NCBI GenBank assembly: GCA_964407825.1
Contig: CAYOXD010000005.1
Location: 1-64,000, forward strand
Source: CAYOXD01 sp964407825
GTDB lineage: Bacteria > Desulfobacterota > Desulfobacteria > Desulfobacterales > JAFDDL01
DNA length: 64,000 nt
Direction of reading: 5' to 3'
This document shows, piece by piece, positions 28,412-36,643 of this stretch. Both the position numbers and the translations under genes were made by a program. Each line of letters opens with the position of its first letter. The stretch's first letter is position 1. The notes beneath the pieces were generated by a model that did not search any database, was not told the origin of the DNA, and saw only the letters and a list, made by a program, of their open reading frames with translations.

Positions 28412-29856
28412 CCGGTACGTCCCAGCAGACCATCTGTGTTGTCGATGACGATGATCAGCTGCGCACCAGTTTCCACAAGCTGCTCACCGAGGAGGGCTAC
28501 CAGGTCCTTGGCGCCGCCTCGGCCGAGGCAGGCCTCGAACTGATTGGCCGGCAAACGCCTGACCTGGTGATTCTCGACATGCGCCTTCCGGGCATGGGCG
28601 GTATGGAGGCCTTTCAGAAGATCCATGCCTTAGAGCCAAGGCTGCCGGTCATCATGATGACCGCCTATGGCACCACGGATACGGCCATCGAAGCCACCAA
28701 GTTAGGCGCCTTCGATTACATTCTGAAGCCCTTCGAGATCCCGGACATGCTCAAGGTGATCCACCAGGCCCTGGCCGCCGGGAAATTCATGCGCTTCCCG
28801 GTTGACATGAACGGCCGGCCGGACAAGATCACCGGCGAGGCCATCATCGGCCGAAGCCAGGCCATGCAGAGCATTTACAAGGCCATCGGCCGGGCCGCCC
28901 CCACGGACGCCACGGTGCTGATCCGTGGGGAATCGGGCACGGGCAAGGAGCTGGTGGCCCGGGCCCTTTACCAGCACAGCCTGAGGGCCAAGGCGCCCTT
29001 TCTGGTAATCAACTGTGTCGCGATCCCGGAAACCCTTCTGGAAAGCGAGCTTTTCGGCTTCGAAAAGGGCGCCTTCACAGGCGCCACCCATCGCCGGGTG
29101 GGAAAAATCGAGCAGGCCAATGGCGGCACCGTCTTTCTTGACGAGGTGGGGGATATGCCCATGAGCCTGCAGGCGAAAATCCTGCGTCTGCTGCAGGAAA
29201 AAAGCATCGAACGCCTCGGCGGTCGGGAGACGATTCCCGTGGATGTACGCATCATCACGGCCACCAACCGGGATCTCGAAAAGGCCGTGGCCGCCAGCCG
29301 CTTCCGCGAGGACCTCTATTACCGGATCAAGGTGGTTACCATCCACCTGCCGCCCCTATGCCAACGGGAGGATGATATCAGCCTCCTGGTTTCCTACTTC
29401 CTTGCCCGCCACGCTGCGGACCTCGGCATGGCACCGCCCGGCATCACGCCCGGCGCCATGGCAGCCCTGAAGGCTTATGACTTTCCAGGAAACGTCCGGG
29501 AACTCGAAAACATACTCAAAAAAACCCTCATCTTTAACAGGGGGGTGCCCATATCCCGGGAGGACATCCGTCAGGCATTGGGGGAGGCCTCTCCCCCGCC
29601 CTCGGCCGGTGCAACAAACGACGATGCTATCCGCCTCTGGGCGATCCGGATGCTGACCCGGGGGCTGACGGACGACCTCTTCGACACCTGCATGGATCAT
29701 GTGGCCGGCATCCTGATCCGCGAAGCCCTGGTTCTGTCCGGCGGGAACCGCTCCCAGGCGGCAAAGCTCCTGGGACTGTCCCGGCCGACCCTCCATACCA
29801 AGATAGAAAAGTACCAGATCAAGATGGAAACCTCGGTCACCAGTGAATCGGCATAG
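28408..29856 (+). CDS. NtrC-family sigma-54 response regulator
   Basis: A 482-residue regulator with an N-terminal receiver (VVDDDDQ near residue 13, phospho-Asp in LVILDMRLPGMGG near residue 56, Lys in LKPFE near residue 107), a central AAA+ domain (GESGTGKELVARAL, GAFTGA, FLDEVGD, FPGNVRELEN), and a C-terminal Fis helix-turn-helix (GNRSQAAKLLGLSRPTLHTKI). It is translationally coupled to the histidine kinase before it. A strong -24/-12 site at 29988-30002 lies 130 bases downstream, so the acetyltransferase gene at 30046 is a likely target. Confidence 0.94.
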   Translation: MTGTSQQTICVVDDDDQLRTSFHKLLTEEGYQVLGAASAEAGLELIGRQTPDLVILDMRLPGMGGMEAFQKIHALEPRLPVIMMTAYGTTDTAIEATKLGAFDYILKPFEIPDMLKVIHQALAAGKFMRFPVDMNGRPDKITGEAIIGRSQAMQSIYKAIGRAAPTDATVLIRGESGTGKELVARALYQHSLRAKAPFLVINCVAIPETLLESELFGFEKGAFTGATHRRVGKIEQANGGTVFLDEVGDMPMSLQAKILRLLQEKSIERLGGRETIPVDVRIITATNRDLEKAVAASRFREDLYYRIKVVTIHLPPLCQREDDISLLVSYFLARHAADLGMAPPGITPGAMAALKAYDFPGNVRELENILKKTLIFNRGVPISREDIRQALGEASPPPSAGATNDDAIRLWAIRMLTRGLTDDLFDTCMDHVAGILIREALVLSGGNRSQAAKLLGLSRPTLHTKIEKYQIKMETSVTSESA

Positions 29857-29987
29857 CGAAGCTGGATTTGTCAACCTGTAAAACGATCCGACACCCATAT
29901 TCCCGCCGTCTGGGGGGCTTTGGGCGCGCTTCATTAATACCCCCTGTCATTTCATTACCTTACAACTCAATTTCAAGACCCTTTCCG

Positions 29988-30002
29988 TGGCACATTCCTT
30001 GC
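29988..30002 (+). promoter_or_regulatory. Sigma-54 (-24/-12) promoter
   Basis: TGGCAC, five bases, then TTGC: an exact match to the conserved elements with the right spacing (ten bases between the GG and the GC). Transcription would begin near 30013, about 33 bases before the acetyltransferase ATG. The gene just upstream encodes a sigma-54 activator, and rpoN is in the same window, which supports the site. Confidence 0.75.
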
Positions 30003-30045
30003 GACTGATGGGGGCGATAACGCCATCAGGGGAAAGCTTGACGAC

Positions 30046-32529
30046 ATGGGTATCGAACACCTGGAAAGGATATTCCATCCACGGTCCCTGGCAGTCGTCG
30101 GGGCCAGCGGGCAGAGCGGCACCATCGGCAATGCCGTTATGAAAAACATTATCGAGGCCGGGTACAGGGGGGAGATCTTTCCCATTCATCAGGACCTTCA
30201 TCAAATCCATGATATTCGCACATGTGCGACTCTGAACGCAGTCCCCGTGCGTTTGGATGCGGTGGTGGCGGCCACGCCAATCGAGAAGGCGCCGGAGATC
30301 GTCCGCAACTGCGGAGAACTCGGTGTGGGGGGCGTGGTCGTCATCGCCGGTGGAGGCCGTCAGAACAGCAAGGAGACCTCGGATATCGAAGCGGTCATAC
30401 GCCGGGATGCCCGTCAGAGTGGTGTCCGCATCATCGGCCCCAACTGCCTGGGCGTCTTCAGCGCGTCCGGCAGGCTCAACGCAAATTACGCGAACCGGGC
30501 ACCGCTTTCTGGAAAGGTGGCGTTCATCTCCCAGAGCGGCGGGATCACGACCGCGCTCCTGGATCTCTTTATCCGCGAGCATATCGGCCTGAGTTATTTT
30601 GTCAGTCTGGGGGCCATGCTCGATGTCACCTTCGGCGATATGATCGATTACCTGGGAAGCGATCCCCAGGTCTCGAGCATCGTCATGCATATGGAAAAGC
30701 TGACCCGGTTCAGGGAATTCATGAGCGCCGCCCGGGCCGTATCCCGGGTCAAACCGATTATCGCGCTGAAGGCGGGACGCACCCATGCGGGAGCCGCAGC
30801 GGCCATGGCCCACGCTGGCGCGGCGGCAGGCGATGATGCGGTATACGACGCCGCCTTCAAACGGGCGGGCATCATCCGCGTCAAGACCTTCGAAGAACTC
30901 CTCGACTGCGCGGAACTGGCGGCGAAACAGCCCCAGGTCACGGGCCCCGGGCTTGCCATCCTCACCAATTCGGGGGGCGCGGGGGTCATGGCCACCGATG
31001 CCCTTTGCGATTATGGCGCCGAGCCGGTGCCCTTTTCGCCCAACACCCTGGAGAGGCTCAGCGCCGTGCTGCCGACGCATTGCCCTCAACAGAACCCCGT
31101 GGACATCCTCGGGGACGCCTCCGATGCCCTCTTTGTGGAAACCGTCCGCATCTGCAGAGAAGCAGCCGAGATCAACGGTTTGCTCATCATCCTGGCTCCC
31201 TCCGCCGTGAACGACCCCACCGTTATTGCCGAATCCCTCGTGCCGGTGCTGCGGGAAAAACCCTTTCCCGTCTTCACCGTGTGGCTCGGAGCCGCCTCCA
31301 TCGAGGCGGGCCGGGAAATCTTCAACGCCGCCACCATCCCCACCTTTGACAGTCCGGAGCGGGCTGTCCGGGCCTATATGAACCTCTATCAGCACTTCAG
31401 GAATATCAAGGCCCTCCAGGAGATTCCCCCCAACCTGCCCGAAAAGCCCCGATTGGATCGCGGGGAGGCGGGGCGAATCATCCGGGAGAGCCTGGCCAGA
31501 CACCGGTACAAGCTGACAGAGATCGAAGCGACGCCACTGCTCGACACCTACGGCATCCCCGCCGTCCCCAGCTCCCAGGGGCCGGCCCGGGAGCAGGGTC
31601 TCCAACTGACGGCAGGTGCCCATAAGGACCAGGACTTCGGACCGGTCATTCACTTCGGACACGGCGGGATTCCATCGGACATACCCGGCAGCCGAGCCGT
31701 GGGCCTTCCCCCGCTCAATCGACTTCTGGCAAGACAGATTATGGAACAGAGCTTCGCCTTCAACCTCCTTCAGCACCTCAACGGAGACCCGGCCCGGGCA
31801 GTGGTCCAGGTGGAGGCGCTTCTGCTGCGCATATCCCAACTGGTTACCGATTTCCCGCAGATCACGGAACTCGACCTCCCTGTCCGGCTCCACGGGGACG
31901 GGAGCATCACCACCCGGGAAGGCCGGGTCATCCTGGATCCATCGGCCGTCCAGGCCCCCTTCCACCTGGTCATCAGCGCATACCCGGTGGAACAGGAGAT
32001 CCGCGTCGATATAGAGACCGTCGGCAACGTTCTGGTCCGGCCCATCCGCCCCGAGGACGCAGCGCTCATGATGAATCTCTTTGGCACGCTTTCCAAGCAG
32101 AGCATTTATAACCGGTTTTTCGCTCCCCTCAAGCAGCTGCCCCCGGCCCTACTGGCCCGGTTGACCCAGATCGACTATGACCGGGAGATCGCCCTGGTTG
32201 CCATTTTGGATGACGCCTCCGTGGAAAAGATCCTTGGGGTTTCCCGCATCATCCAGGAAAACGGCGGGCAGTGCGCCGAGTTCGCTGTGCTGGTGGGCGA
32301 TCCCTGGCACGGATTGGGCATCGGCGCCACCCTGCTCCAGCGCTGCCTGTGGATCGCCAAGCAGCGCGGATTGGCAAGGGTTTGGGGTATAGTGCTGGCG
32401 GGAAACCGCCAAATGCTGGCTCTGGGACGAAAACTCGGCTTTTGCATTGAAAGGGGCGAGGAACCCGGTGAATTCACCCTGGGCATTGATCTTACCGCCC
32501 TGTCGGCAGGAGATTTAAACCACCCGTGA
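30046..32529 (+). CDS. Pat-like protein: CoA-binding ACS domain with C-terminal GNAT acetyltransferase
   Basis: An 827-residue protein of the PatZ/Pat class, which acetylates lysines of metabolic enzymes such as acetyl-CoA synthetase. Residues 1-140 are a CoA-binding Rossmann domain (SLAVVGASGQSGTIGN), residues 150-450 the succinyl-CoA-ligase-like domains (ISQSGGITT, GRTHAGAAAAMAHAGAAAGDDAVYDAAF with His256 kept), and residues 660-820 a GNAT domain (VRPIRPEDA, GLGIGATLLQRC). The ATP-grasp part is shortened. It jumps from DTYGIPAVPS near residue 508 to GLQLTAGAHKDQDFGPVIHFG near residue 518, skipping about 75-100 residues that hold the ATP-binding lysine in relatives. ADP-forming ligase activity is therefore unlikely. 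The sigma-54 promoter upstream suggests control by the adjacent NtrC-type pair. Confidence 0.85.
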   Translation: MGIEHLERIFHPRSLAVVGASGQSGTIGNAVMKNIIEAGYRGEIFPIHQDLHQIHDIRTCATLNAVPVRLDAVVAATPIEKAPEIVRNCGELGVGGVVVIAGGGRQNSKETSDIEAVIRRDARQSGVRIIGPNCLGVFSASGRLNANYANRAPLSGKVAFISQSGGITTALLDLFIREHIGLSYFVSLGAMLDVTFGDMIDYLGSDPQVSSIVMHMEKLTRFREFMSAARAVSRVKPIIALKAGRTHAGAAAAMAHAGAAAGDDAVYDAAFKRAGIIRVKTFEELLDCAELAAKQPQVTGPGLAILTNSGGAGVMATDALCDYGAEPVPFSPNTLERLSAVLPTHCPQQNPVDILGDASDALFVETVRICREAAEINGLLIILAPSAVNDPTVIAESLVPVLREKPFPVFTVWLGAASIEAGREIFNAATIPTFDSPERAVRAYMNLYQHFRNIKALQEIPPNLPEKPRLDRGEAGRIIRESLARHRYKLTEIEATPLLDTYGIPAVPSSQGPAREQGLQLTAGAHKDQDFGPVIHFGHGGIPSDIPGSRAVGLPPLNRLLARQIMEQSFAFNLLQHLNGDPARAVVQVEALLLRISQLVTDFPQITELDLPVRLHGDGSITTREGRVILDPSAVQAPFHLVISAYPVEQEIRVDIETVGNVLVRPIRPEDAALMMNLFGTLSKQSIYNRFFAPLKQLPPALLARLTQIDYDREIALVAILDDASVEKILGVSRIIQENGGQCAEFAVLVGDPWHGLGIGATLLQRCLWIAKQRGLARVWGIVLAGNRQMLALGRKLGFCIERGEEPGEFTLGIDLTALSAGDLNHP

Positions 32530-32927
32530 AAACAGACGCCAGGGTATTGATTGCGGACCGGAATCCCCACGTGCGGGAGTTTTTAAGACGCGAGCTGACC
32601 GTCGCGGGTTTCACGGTGCTGACAGCAGACAGTGGGCGGGACCTGCTGCAATGGGCATTCGAACCGACGCCGATCGACCTGCTGGTGATCGATCCGGATC
32701 TGCCCGACATGGAACCGAATACGCTGCTTGGAAAACTGGCCGGAAGCATCCCGACCTGCCCCCTGGTAATCCATACCCTGCCGGGGGAAGAGTTTCACAT
32801 GGAGCATCCGCTCCCCTGGATCGCGTACGTGGAAAAGGGCGGGCGGAGCATCGAACGACTCAAGGAAGTTATTACGGGCCTGCTGTCAAAGCGCATGACG
32901 GGCTGTTGTCCGCGTGATCAGCCGTGA
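32526..32927 (+). CDS. Small receiver-domain protein
   Basis: A 133-residue receiver-like protein: VLIADRNPHVREFL near the N-terminus and LLVIDPDLPDMEP with the likely phospho-Asp near residue 57. The conserved Thr and Lys positions are less standard (VIHTLPGEEF, YVEKGG), so phosphorylation is plausible but not certain. GTG 32526 overlaps the stop of the acetyltransferase gene by four bases, so the two are translationally coupled and it may modulate that enzyme or its expression. The role is inference. Confidence 0.75.
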   Translation: MKTDARVLIADRNPHVREFLRRELTVAGFTVLTADSGRDLLQWAFEPTPIDLLVIDPDLPDMEPNTLLGKLAGSIPTCPLVIHTLPGEEFHMEHPLPWIAYVEKGGRSIERLKEVITGLLSKRMTGCCPRDQP

Positions 32928-32954
32928 CTTTCGCCGCCCCACTGGTGGGGCATC

Positions 32955-33377
32955 TCAGTCCTGTTTCCGGGTCGCCGCACGGCAGTGCCCGGCGCTCAGC
33001 CCATGGGCGGATTCGACGGCCAGCGCCGGGGCCGGCCCCATGAGGATTTCCTCCACCTCCTCGACGGTAACGAAGCTGTATCCGCAGGGGGTATGCGGCA
33101 AGAGAAGGTTTCGATCCCGAAGGTCCCGCTGGTCGATGGGAAACAACCGGCAGGTGGAAGGACGCATCTCGTACCGGGAACAGCCGCCCTCGGTTTCCAT
33201 TTCCAGCCCTCGATGAAACCAGCAGCCCCATCCCAATTGGCAGCAGATGCCGCAGTTGCGGCATGCGCCGATACGGCGCAGACGCATGGCGCCCACATAC
33301 CGGGGCCTGAAGATAATCAGAAACTGCCGTCGCAGTTTCCCCCAAAGAAGTCTCAAACGGTATTTACGATAACGCAA
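32955..33377 (-). CDS. YkgJ-family cysteine cluster protein
   Basis: A 140-residue protein with the YkgJ/UPF0153 pattern: CRNCGICCQLGWGC near residue 38, then CSRYEMRPSTCRLFPID, and a later CGY. The clustered cysteines are thought to bind zinc or an iron-sulfur centre; no reaction is known for the family. The N-terminus is very basic (YRKYRLRLLWGKLRRQF). It is convergent with the receiver gene, 27 bases apart. Confidence 0.8.
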   Translation of the reverse strand: MRYRKYRLRLLWGKLRRQFLIIFRPRYVGAMRLRRIGACRNCGICCQLGWGCWFHRGLEMETEGGCSRYEMRPSTCRLFPIDQRDLRDRNLLLPHTPCGYSFVTVEEVEEILMGPAPALAVESAHGLSAGHCRAATRKQD

Positions 33378-33433
33378 TAGAAGCTCCCATAATGTTTTTA
33401 TAGTGATTCAGATATGTCCCGTATCAGCAAGAG

Positions 33434-34885
33434 CTATTTGAATTCCAGGGAAACCGGGCAGTGGTCCGAGCCCATGATATCCTTCAGAATCGCCGCTCCA
33501 AGGACTCGCGCTTCGCTGGCCGAGTCAACGCAGAAGTAGTCGATACGCCACCCGATGTTTCTTTCACGCGCATTGAACCGGTACGTCCACCACGTGTAAT
33601 TGTCCGGCCCGTCATCGAATATTCGAAAGGTATCCACGAAACCGGACCCGATGAATTCATCCATCCATGCCCGTTCCTCGGGCGAATATCCCGGGTTTTG
33701 TTCGTTGCTTTTGGGATTCTTGAGATCGATGGCCTTATGGGCCACGTTGAAGTCTCCGCAGATGATCGTCGATTTTCTGGCCGCCAGCGATGCCGCCATG
33801 CGATGCAAGGCCCTGTTGAAGTCCAGTTTGTACCCCAGGCGTAAAAGCCCATGCTGGGCGTTTGGGAAATAGGCGTTGATGAGGAAGAAATCCGAAAACT
33901 CGAGCGTCATGACCCGGCCCTCGTCGTCGAAGTGATCCAGACCAAGACCATAGGTGACTTGGAGCGGTGCTGTTTTCGTGTACACCCCCACTCCGGAATA
34001 TCCCTTGCGCGCCGCTGAATGCCAGTAAGCGGTATAGCCATCGATGGTGCGTAACGCCTCGGACAACTGTTCCGGGTGGGCCTTTGTCTCCTGAATGGCG
34101 AAAATATCAGGGGCCAATGCCAAAACGGTATCCACAAATCCCCGTTTCTCCACTGCCCGGATGCCGTTCACATTCCAAGAGATGAGGGTTTTCCCCGTGC
34201 GCTTCCCGGCCCTGGGCGCCGTGGGGGGACCGACTTTGCGGGGGGTGACCCCGATTTTGGGGCAATCGGCCGCGATCACGCAGGCATCGCAATGGGGGGC
34301 GACCGGTGTGCAGGTGCCCTGCCCGAACGCCACCAGCAGGGAATTGATCTGCCGCCAGTAGGTTACCGGAAGCTTCTCCCGCAGGGCCATCTCCGTTTCA
34401 AGTGGGGTCCGGGTCCGGACATACCCCCATATGTTCATAATGCGGTGCACGTGGGTATCCACGCAGATGGCATCCCTGCCGAAGGCGACGCTGAGCACCA
34501 GATTGGCAGTTTTCCGGCCTACGCCCGGCAAGCGCATGAGGGATTCCAGATCCGAGGGAACCGCTCCCCCCCAGGCCGCCAGGGCCGCCGGCAGCCTGGC
34601 CAGATATCCGGCTTTGTTCTTGTAAAAGCCCACGGGGTAAATGAGCTTTCGGATCTCCTCCTCGGGCAGTTCGGCAAGGGCGGCCGGATCCTGGGCGTGC
34701 CTGAAGAGCCGCGCCGCTGCCGCGGCAGTGGTCTCGTCCTTGGTGCGCGCCGAAAGAATGGTGGCCACCAGGACCTTGAACGGATCCCTTGTTTGAACGG
34801 CGATGAGATCGACCACCGGTGTTCTGTAGCCCGCCACCTCCTCCTTGATCGCCTCGATGAGCCTGGATATATCTGCTATTTTCAC
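33434..34885 (-). CDS. Fused endonuclease III and exonuclease III (base excision repair)
   Basis: One 483-residue frame joins two repair enzymes. Residues 1-210 are endonuclease III (Nth): helix-hairpin-helix LPGVGRKTAN with catalytic Lys125, VDTH with Asp143, and the 4Fe-4S ligands Cys192, 199, 202 and 208 (C-x6-C-x2-C-x5-C). A Pro/Arg/Lys linker (about 212-231) leads into an ExoIII-type AP endonuclease: SWNVNGIRA, IQETK (Glu266), GDFNVAH (Asp378, Asn380) and SDHCPV (Asp474, His475). All catalytic residues are present in both halves. The fusion could remove an oxidised pyrimidine, nick, and trim the 3' end in one protein. No internal stop or frameshift separates the halves. Confidence 0.93.
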   Translation of the reverse strand: MKIADISRLIEAIKEEVAGYRTPVVDLIAVQTRDPFKVLVATILSARTKDETTAAAAARLFRHAQDPAALAELPEEEIRKLIYPVGFYKNKAGYLARLPAALAAWGGAVPSDLESLMRLPGVGRKTANLVLSVAFGRDAICVDTHVHRIMNIWGYVRTRTPLETEMALREKLPVTYWRQINSLLVAFGQGTCTPVAPHCDACVIAADCPKIGVTPRKVGPPTAPRAGKRTGKTLISWNVNGIRAVEKRGFVDTVLALAPDIFAIQETKAHPEQLSEALRTIDGYTAYWHSAARKGYSGVGVYTKTAPLQVTYGLGLDHFDDEGRVMTLEFSDFFLINAYFPNAQHGLLRLGYKLDFNRALHRMAASLAARKSTIICGDFNVAHKAIDLKNPKSNEQNPGYSPEERAWMDEFIGSGFVDTFRIFDDGPDNYTWWTYRFNARERNIGWRIDYFCVDSASEARVLGAAILKDIMGSDHCPVSLEFK

Positions 34886-34995
34886 GCCAGTTCCCTGATA
34901 GCGCCTGTTTCATTGCAAAGAGGTCCCGTGGGACTGCCGACCCTTTCCGTATCGGTCCCATGGGAAAAAAATCCCCTTCCCTATAGTGAACTTTG

Positions 34996-35038
34996 CTCTG
35001 ACATGCAAATGGTTTCCATTTGCAATTTTCCGTCAGAG
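34996..35038. repeat. Compound inverted repeat / hairpin
   Basis: Inner arms TGCAAATGG (35004-35012) and CCATTTGCA (35016-35024) form a perfect 9-base-pair stem with a TTT loop. Outer arms CTCTGAC (34996-35002) and GTCAGAG (35032-35038) are also perfect, with 1 and 7 unpaired bases between the two stems. It lies between two minus-strand genes. There is no T-run, so it could be a factor-dependent transcript end, a processing site or an operator. Confidence 0.7.
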
Positions 35039-35101
35039 ATATGGACCGGTCTGTCGGATAAAAGGGAATAGGGGGTGCGGGTCCCGCTTCCAGGCGATTC
35101 T

Positions 35102-35422
35102 TTATTTCTGCTTTATCCACCGATCATCGGACGGGAAGAGATGAGTCCCCGTCGATATATCAAGGGGCTTGGCAAGCCAATCCTGGACCGTTTCGATCCA
35201 ACGCTTGAAATGGGGGGTTTCCTTATGGCGTTCAAACGCCGCCGCATCCCGGTAGACCTCGTAGAGATGCAGTCGATGGGGATCATCGGCGTTTTGAACT
35301 ACGTTGAATAAGAGGCAGTCGGGCTCGTTTTGCACGGACCCGACGGCGTCGGCCAACATGGCCTCAACGAAAGTGGCCTGGTGCGCGGGCTTGATCTGTA
35401 CAGTCACGACAACGGCGAACAT
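35102..35422 (-). CDS. Antibiotic biosynthesis monooxygenase (ABM) domain protein
   Basis: A 106-residue ferredoxin-like dimeric alpha-beta barrel protein. The pattern VVVTVQIKPAHQATFVEAM, SVQNEPDCLLFNVVQNADDP, LYEVYRDAAAFERHKETPHFKRW is typical of the YgiN/LsrG-type ABM family. Members oxidise quinols or aromatic compounds without cofactor, or isomerise small metabolites. I use ATG 35420-35422 because AAAGGAGGAAGCC precedes it; the longer frame has no such site. The substrate is unknown. Confidence 0.85.
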   Translation of the reverse strand: MFAVVVTVQIKPAHQATFVEAMLADAVGSVQNEPDCLLFNVVQNADDPHRLHLYEVYRDAAAFERHKETPHFKRWIETVQDWLAKPLDISTGTHLFPSDDRWIKQK

Positions 35423-35821
35423 GGCTTCCTCCTTTCGGTTGTGGGGTATAGACCCTGATCCGCCTTCGGGACTCAAGAAACCTTTTATTTCCAGTGAATG
35501 GGTCTAAGCAAATTTGCCTATTTGTGGATGGACACTCGCTGATGAACTAGTTACATCAGTTTATCAAAATCCTTTTTAGTTATAAAGATTATTTTATCAT
35601 CCAGTCCAACCTTCTAAATTAAAAGAACTTTGCCTTACGTGGCGCTGCATCATCTTGACACAGAAGCACGGGGTGTCCTAATCTTAGCGTAAGCTTTGAT
35701 TAGATGCTTCATCCGAGACATACATGTTTCAGCACACCTATTGGCTGATGACAGGAAGTCTTGAAACTTAACATGTAACACTTGAAACCTTAAAGGCCTG
35801 TCCGGACAAAGGAGGATCATC
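35423..35821. other. AT-rich divergent promoter region before the bacterioferritin-like gene
   Basis: About 400 bases between the ABM gene and the bacterioferritin-like gene, clearly more AT-rich than the coding DNA around it. It should hold both divergent promoters, and AAAGGAGGATCATC just before 35822 is the ribosome site. TTGAAAC occurs twice (near 35761 and 35782), a possible short direct repeat. I see no protein or known RNA here. Confidence 0.5.
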
Positions 35822-36361
35822 ATGCCCGAGGTGCCGAGAAAAGAACGCAAGGACAACGTTATCAAGGTGTTGAACAGGGCCCGCGCCATGGAGCTGCAGG
35901 CCATCGGCCAATACATGAACCAGCATTATAACCTGGATAACCTGGACTATGGCGAGCTGGCCGCCAAGGTCAAGCTCATTGCCATCGACGAGATGCGACA
36001 CGCCGAGATGTTCGCCGAGCGTATCAAGGAACTGGACGGAGAGCCCACCACCGAACCGGCCGCTACGGTAACCAAGGCGCAGCAGGTGGAGATCGTCTTC
36101 TCCTTCGACGCCAACCTGGAGGACAACACCATCGATATCTACAACCAGTTCCTTGAGGTCTGTCGTGAGAACGGTGACAGCACCAGCGTGAAGCTCTTAG
36201 AGGCCATCATCGACGAGGAGCAGGCCCATTTCAACTACTTTGACAATGTCCATGAGCATATTGAAAGCCTGGGAGCCACGTACCTGGCCAAGATCGCCGG
36301 TACGCCCTCCTCCACCGGTGGACCATCCAAGGGGTTCGTCATGGGCGGCGGCGCCGGATAA
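35822..36361 (+). CDS. bfr: Bacterioferritin-like di-iron protein
   Basis: A 179-residue four-helix ferritin-like protein. The first half-motif has ELQAIGQYMNQHY (metal-ligand Glu) and IDEMRHAEMFAERI; the second has DNTIDIYNQFL and IDEEQAHFNYF, giving the two ExxH pairs of a ferroxidase site. The Met in DEMRHAE sits where bacterioferritin's haem-ligating Met is found, so haem or iron-coproporphyrin binding is possible, as in sulfate reducers. The Gly-rich tail (SKGFVMGGGAG) is unusual. It probably stores iron and detoxifies peroxide. A close alternative is a DPS-like or rubrerythrin-like protein without rubredoxin. Confidence 0.82.
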   Translation: MPEVPRKERKDNVIKVLNRARAMELQAIGQYMNQHYNLDNLDYGELAAKVKLIAIDEMRHAEMFAERIKELDGEPTTEPAATVTKAQQVEIVFSFDANLEDNTIDIYNQFLEVCRENGDSTSVKLLEAIIDEEQAHFNYFDNVHEHIESLGATYLAKIAGTPSSTGGPSKGFVMGGGAG

Positions 36362-36643
36362 CGCAGGAAGCGCTCCCCGCGTTTCCCCCCATTGAAAAAA
36401 TCTCAAGTATAGCTTGCAACTGCATAGGAAATAGGCATAGAATACACGGATTCATGCGGTTATTTCCCGGATGGTGCTGCTTTTTTTCTCGATAAAATCG
36501 GTAACAACTTGAATATACACTACATTATATAATGCAACAATCTGTCACCGCCTTGCGGACGAGCACAGGGATGGAGAGGGTGAACAGATCGGTATACGGG
36601 AACTAAAGGGCCTATACGGATGGGTAAATAAACCAACGAATAA
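36362..36643. other. AT-rich leader region before the binding-protein/kinase locus
   Basis: About 280 bases, AT-rich at 36390-36540 (TATAGCTTGCAACTGCATAGG, then TACACTACATTATATAATGC). It probably holds the promoter of the locus beginning at 36644. No clear sigma-54 element or known RNA was seen. Confidence 0.4.

Noticed and set aside
29947..31965. 672-codon minus-strand open frame opposite the Pat-like gene
   Set aside because: No recognisable domain; it mirrors the coding strand of a well-supported acetyltransferase gene.
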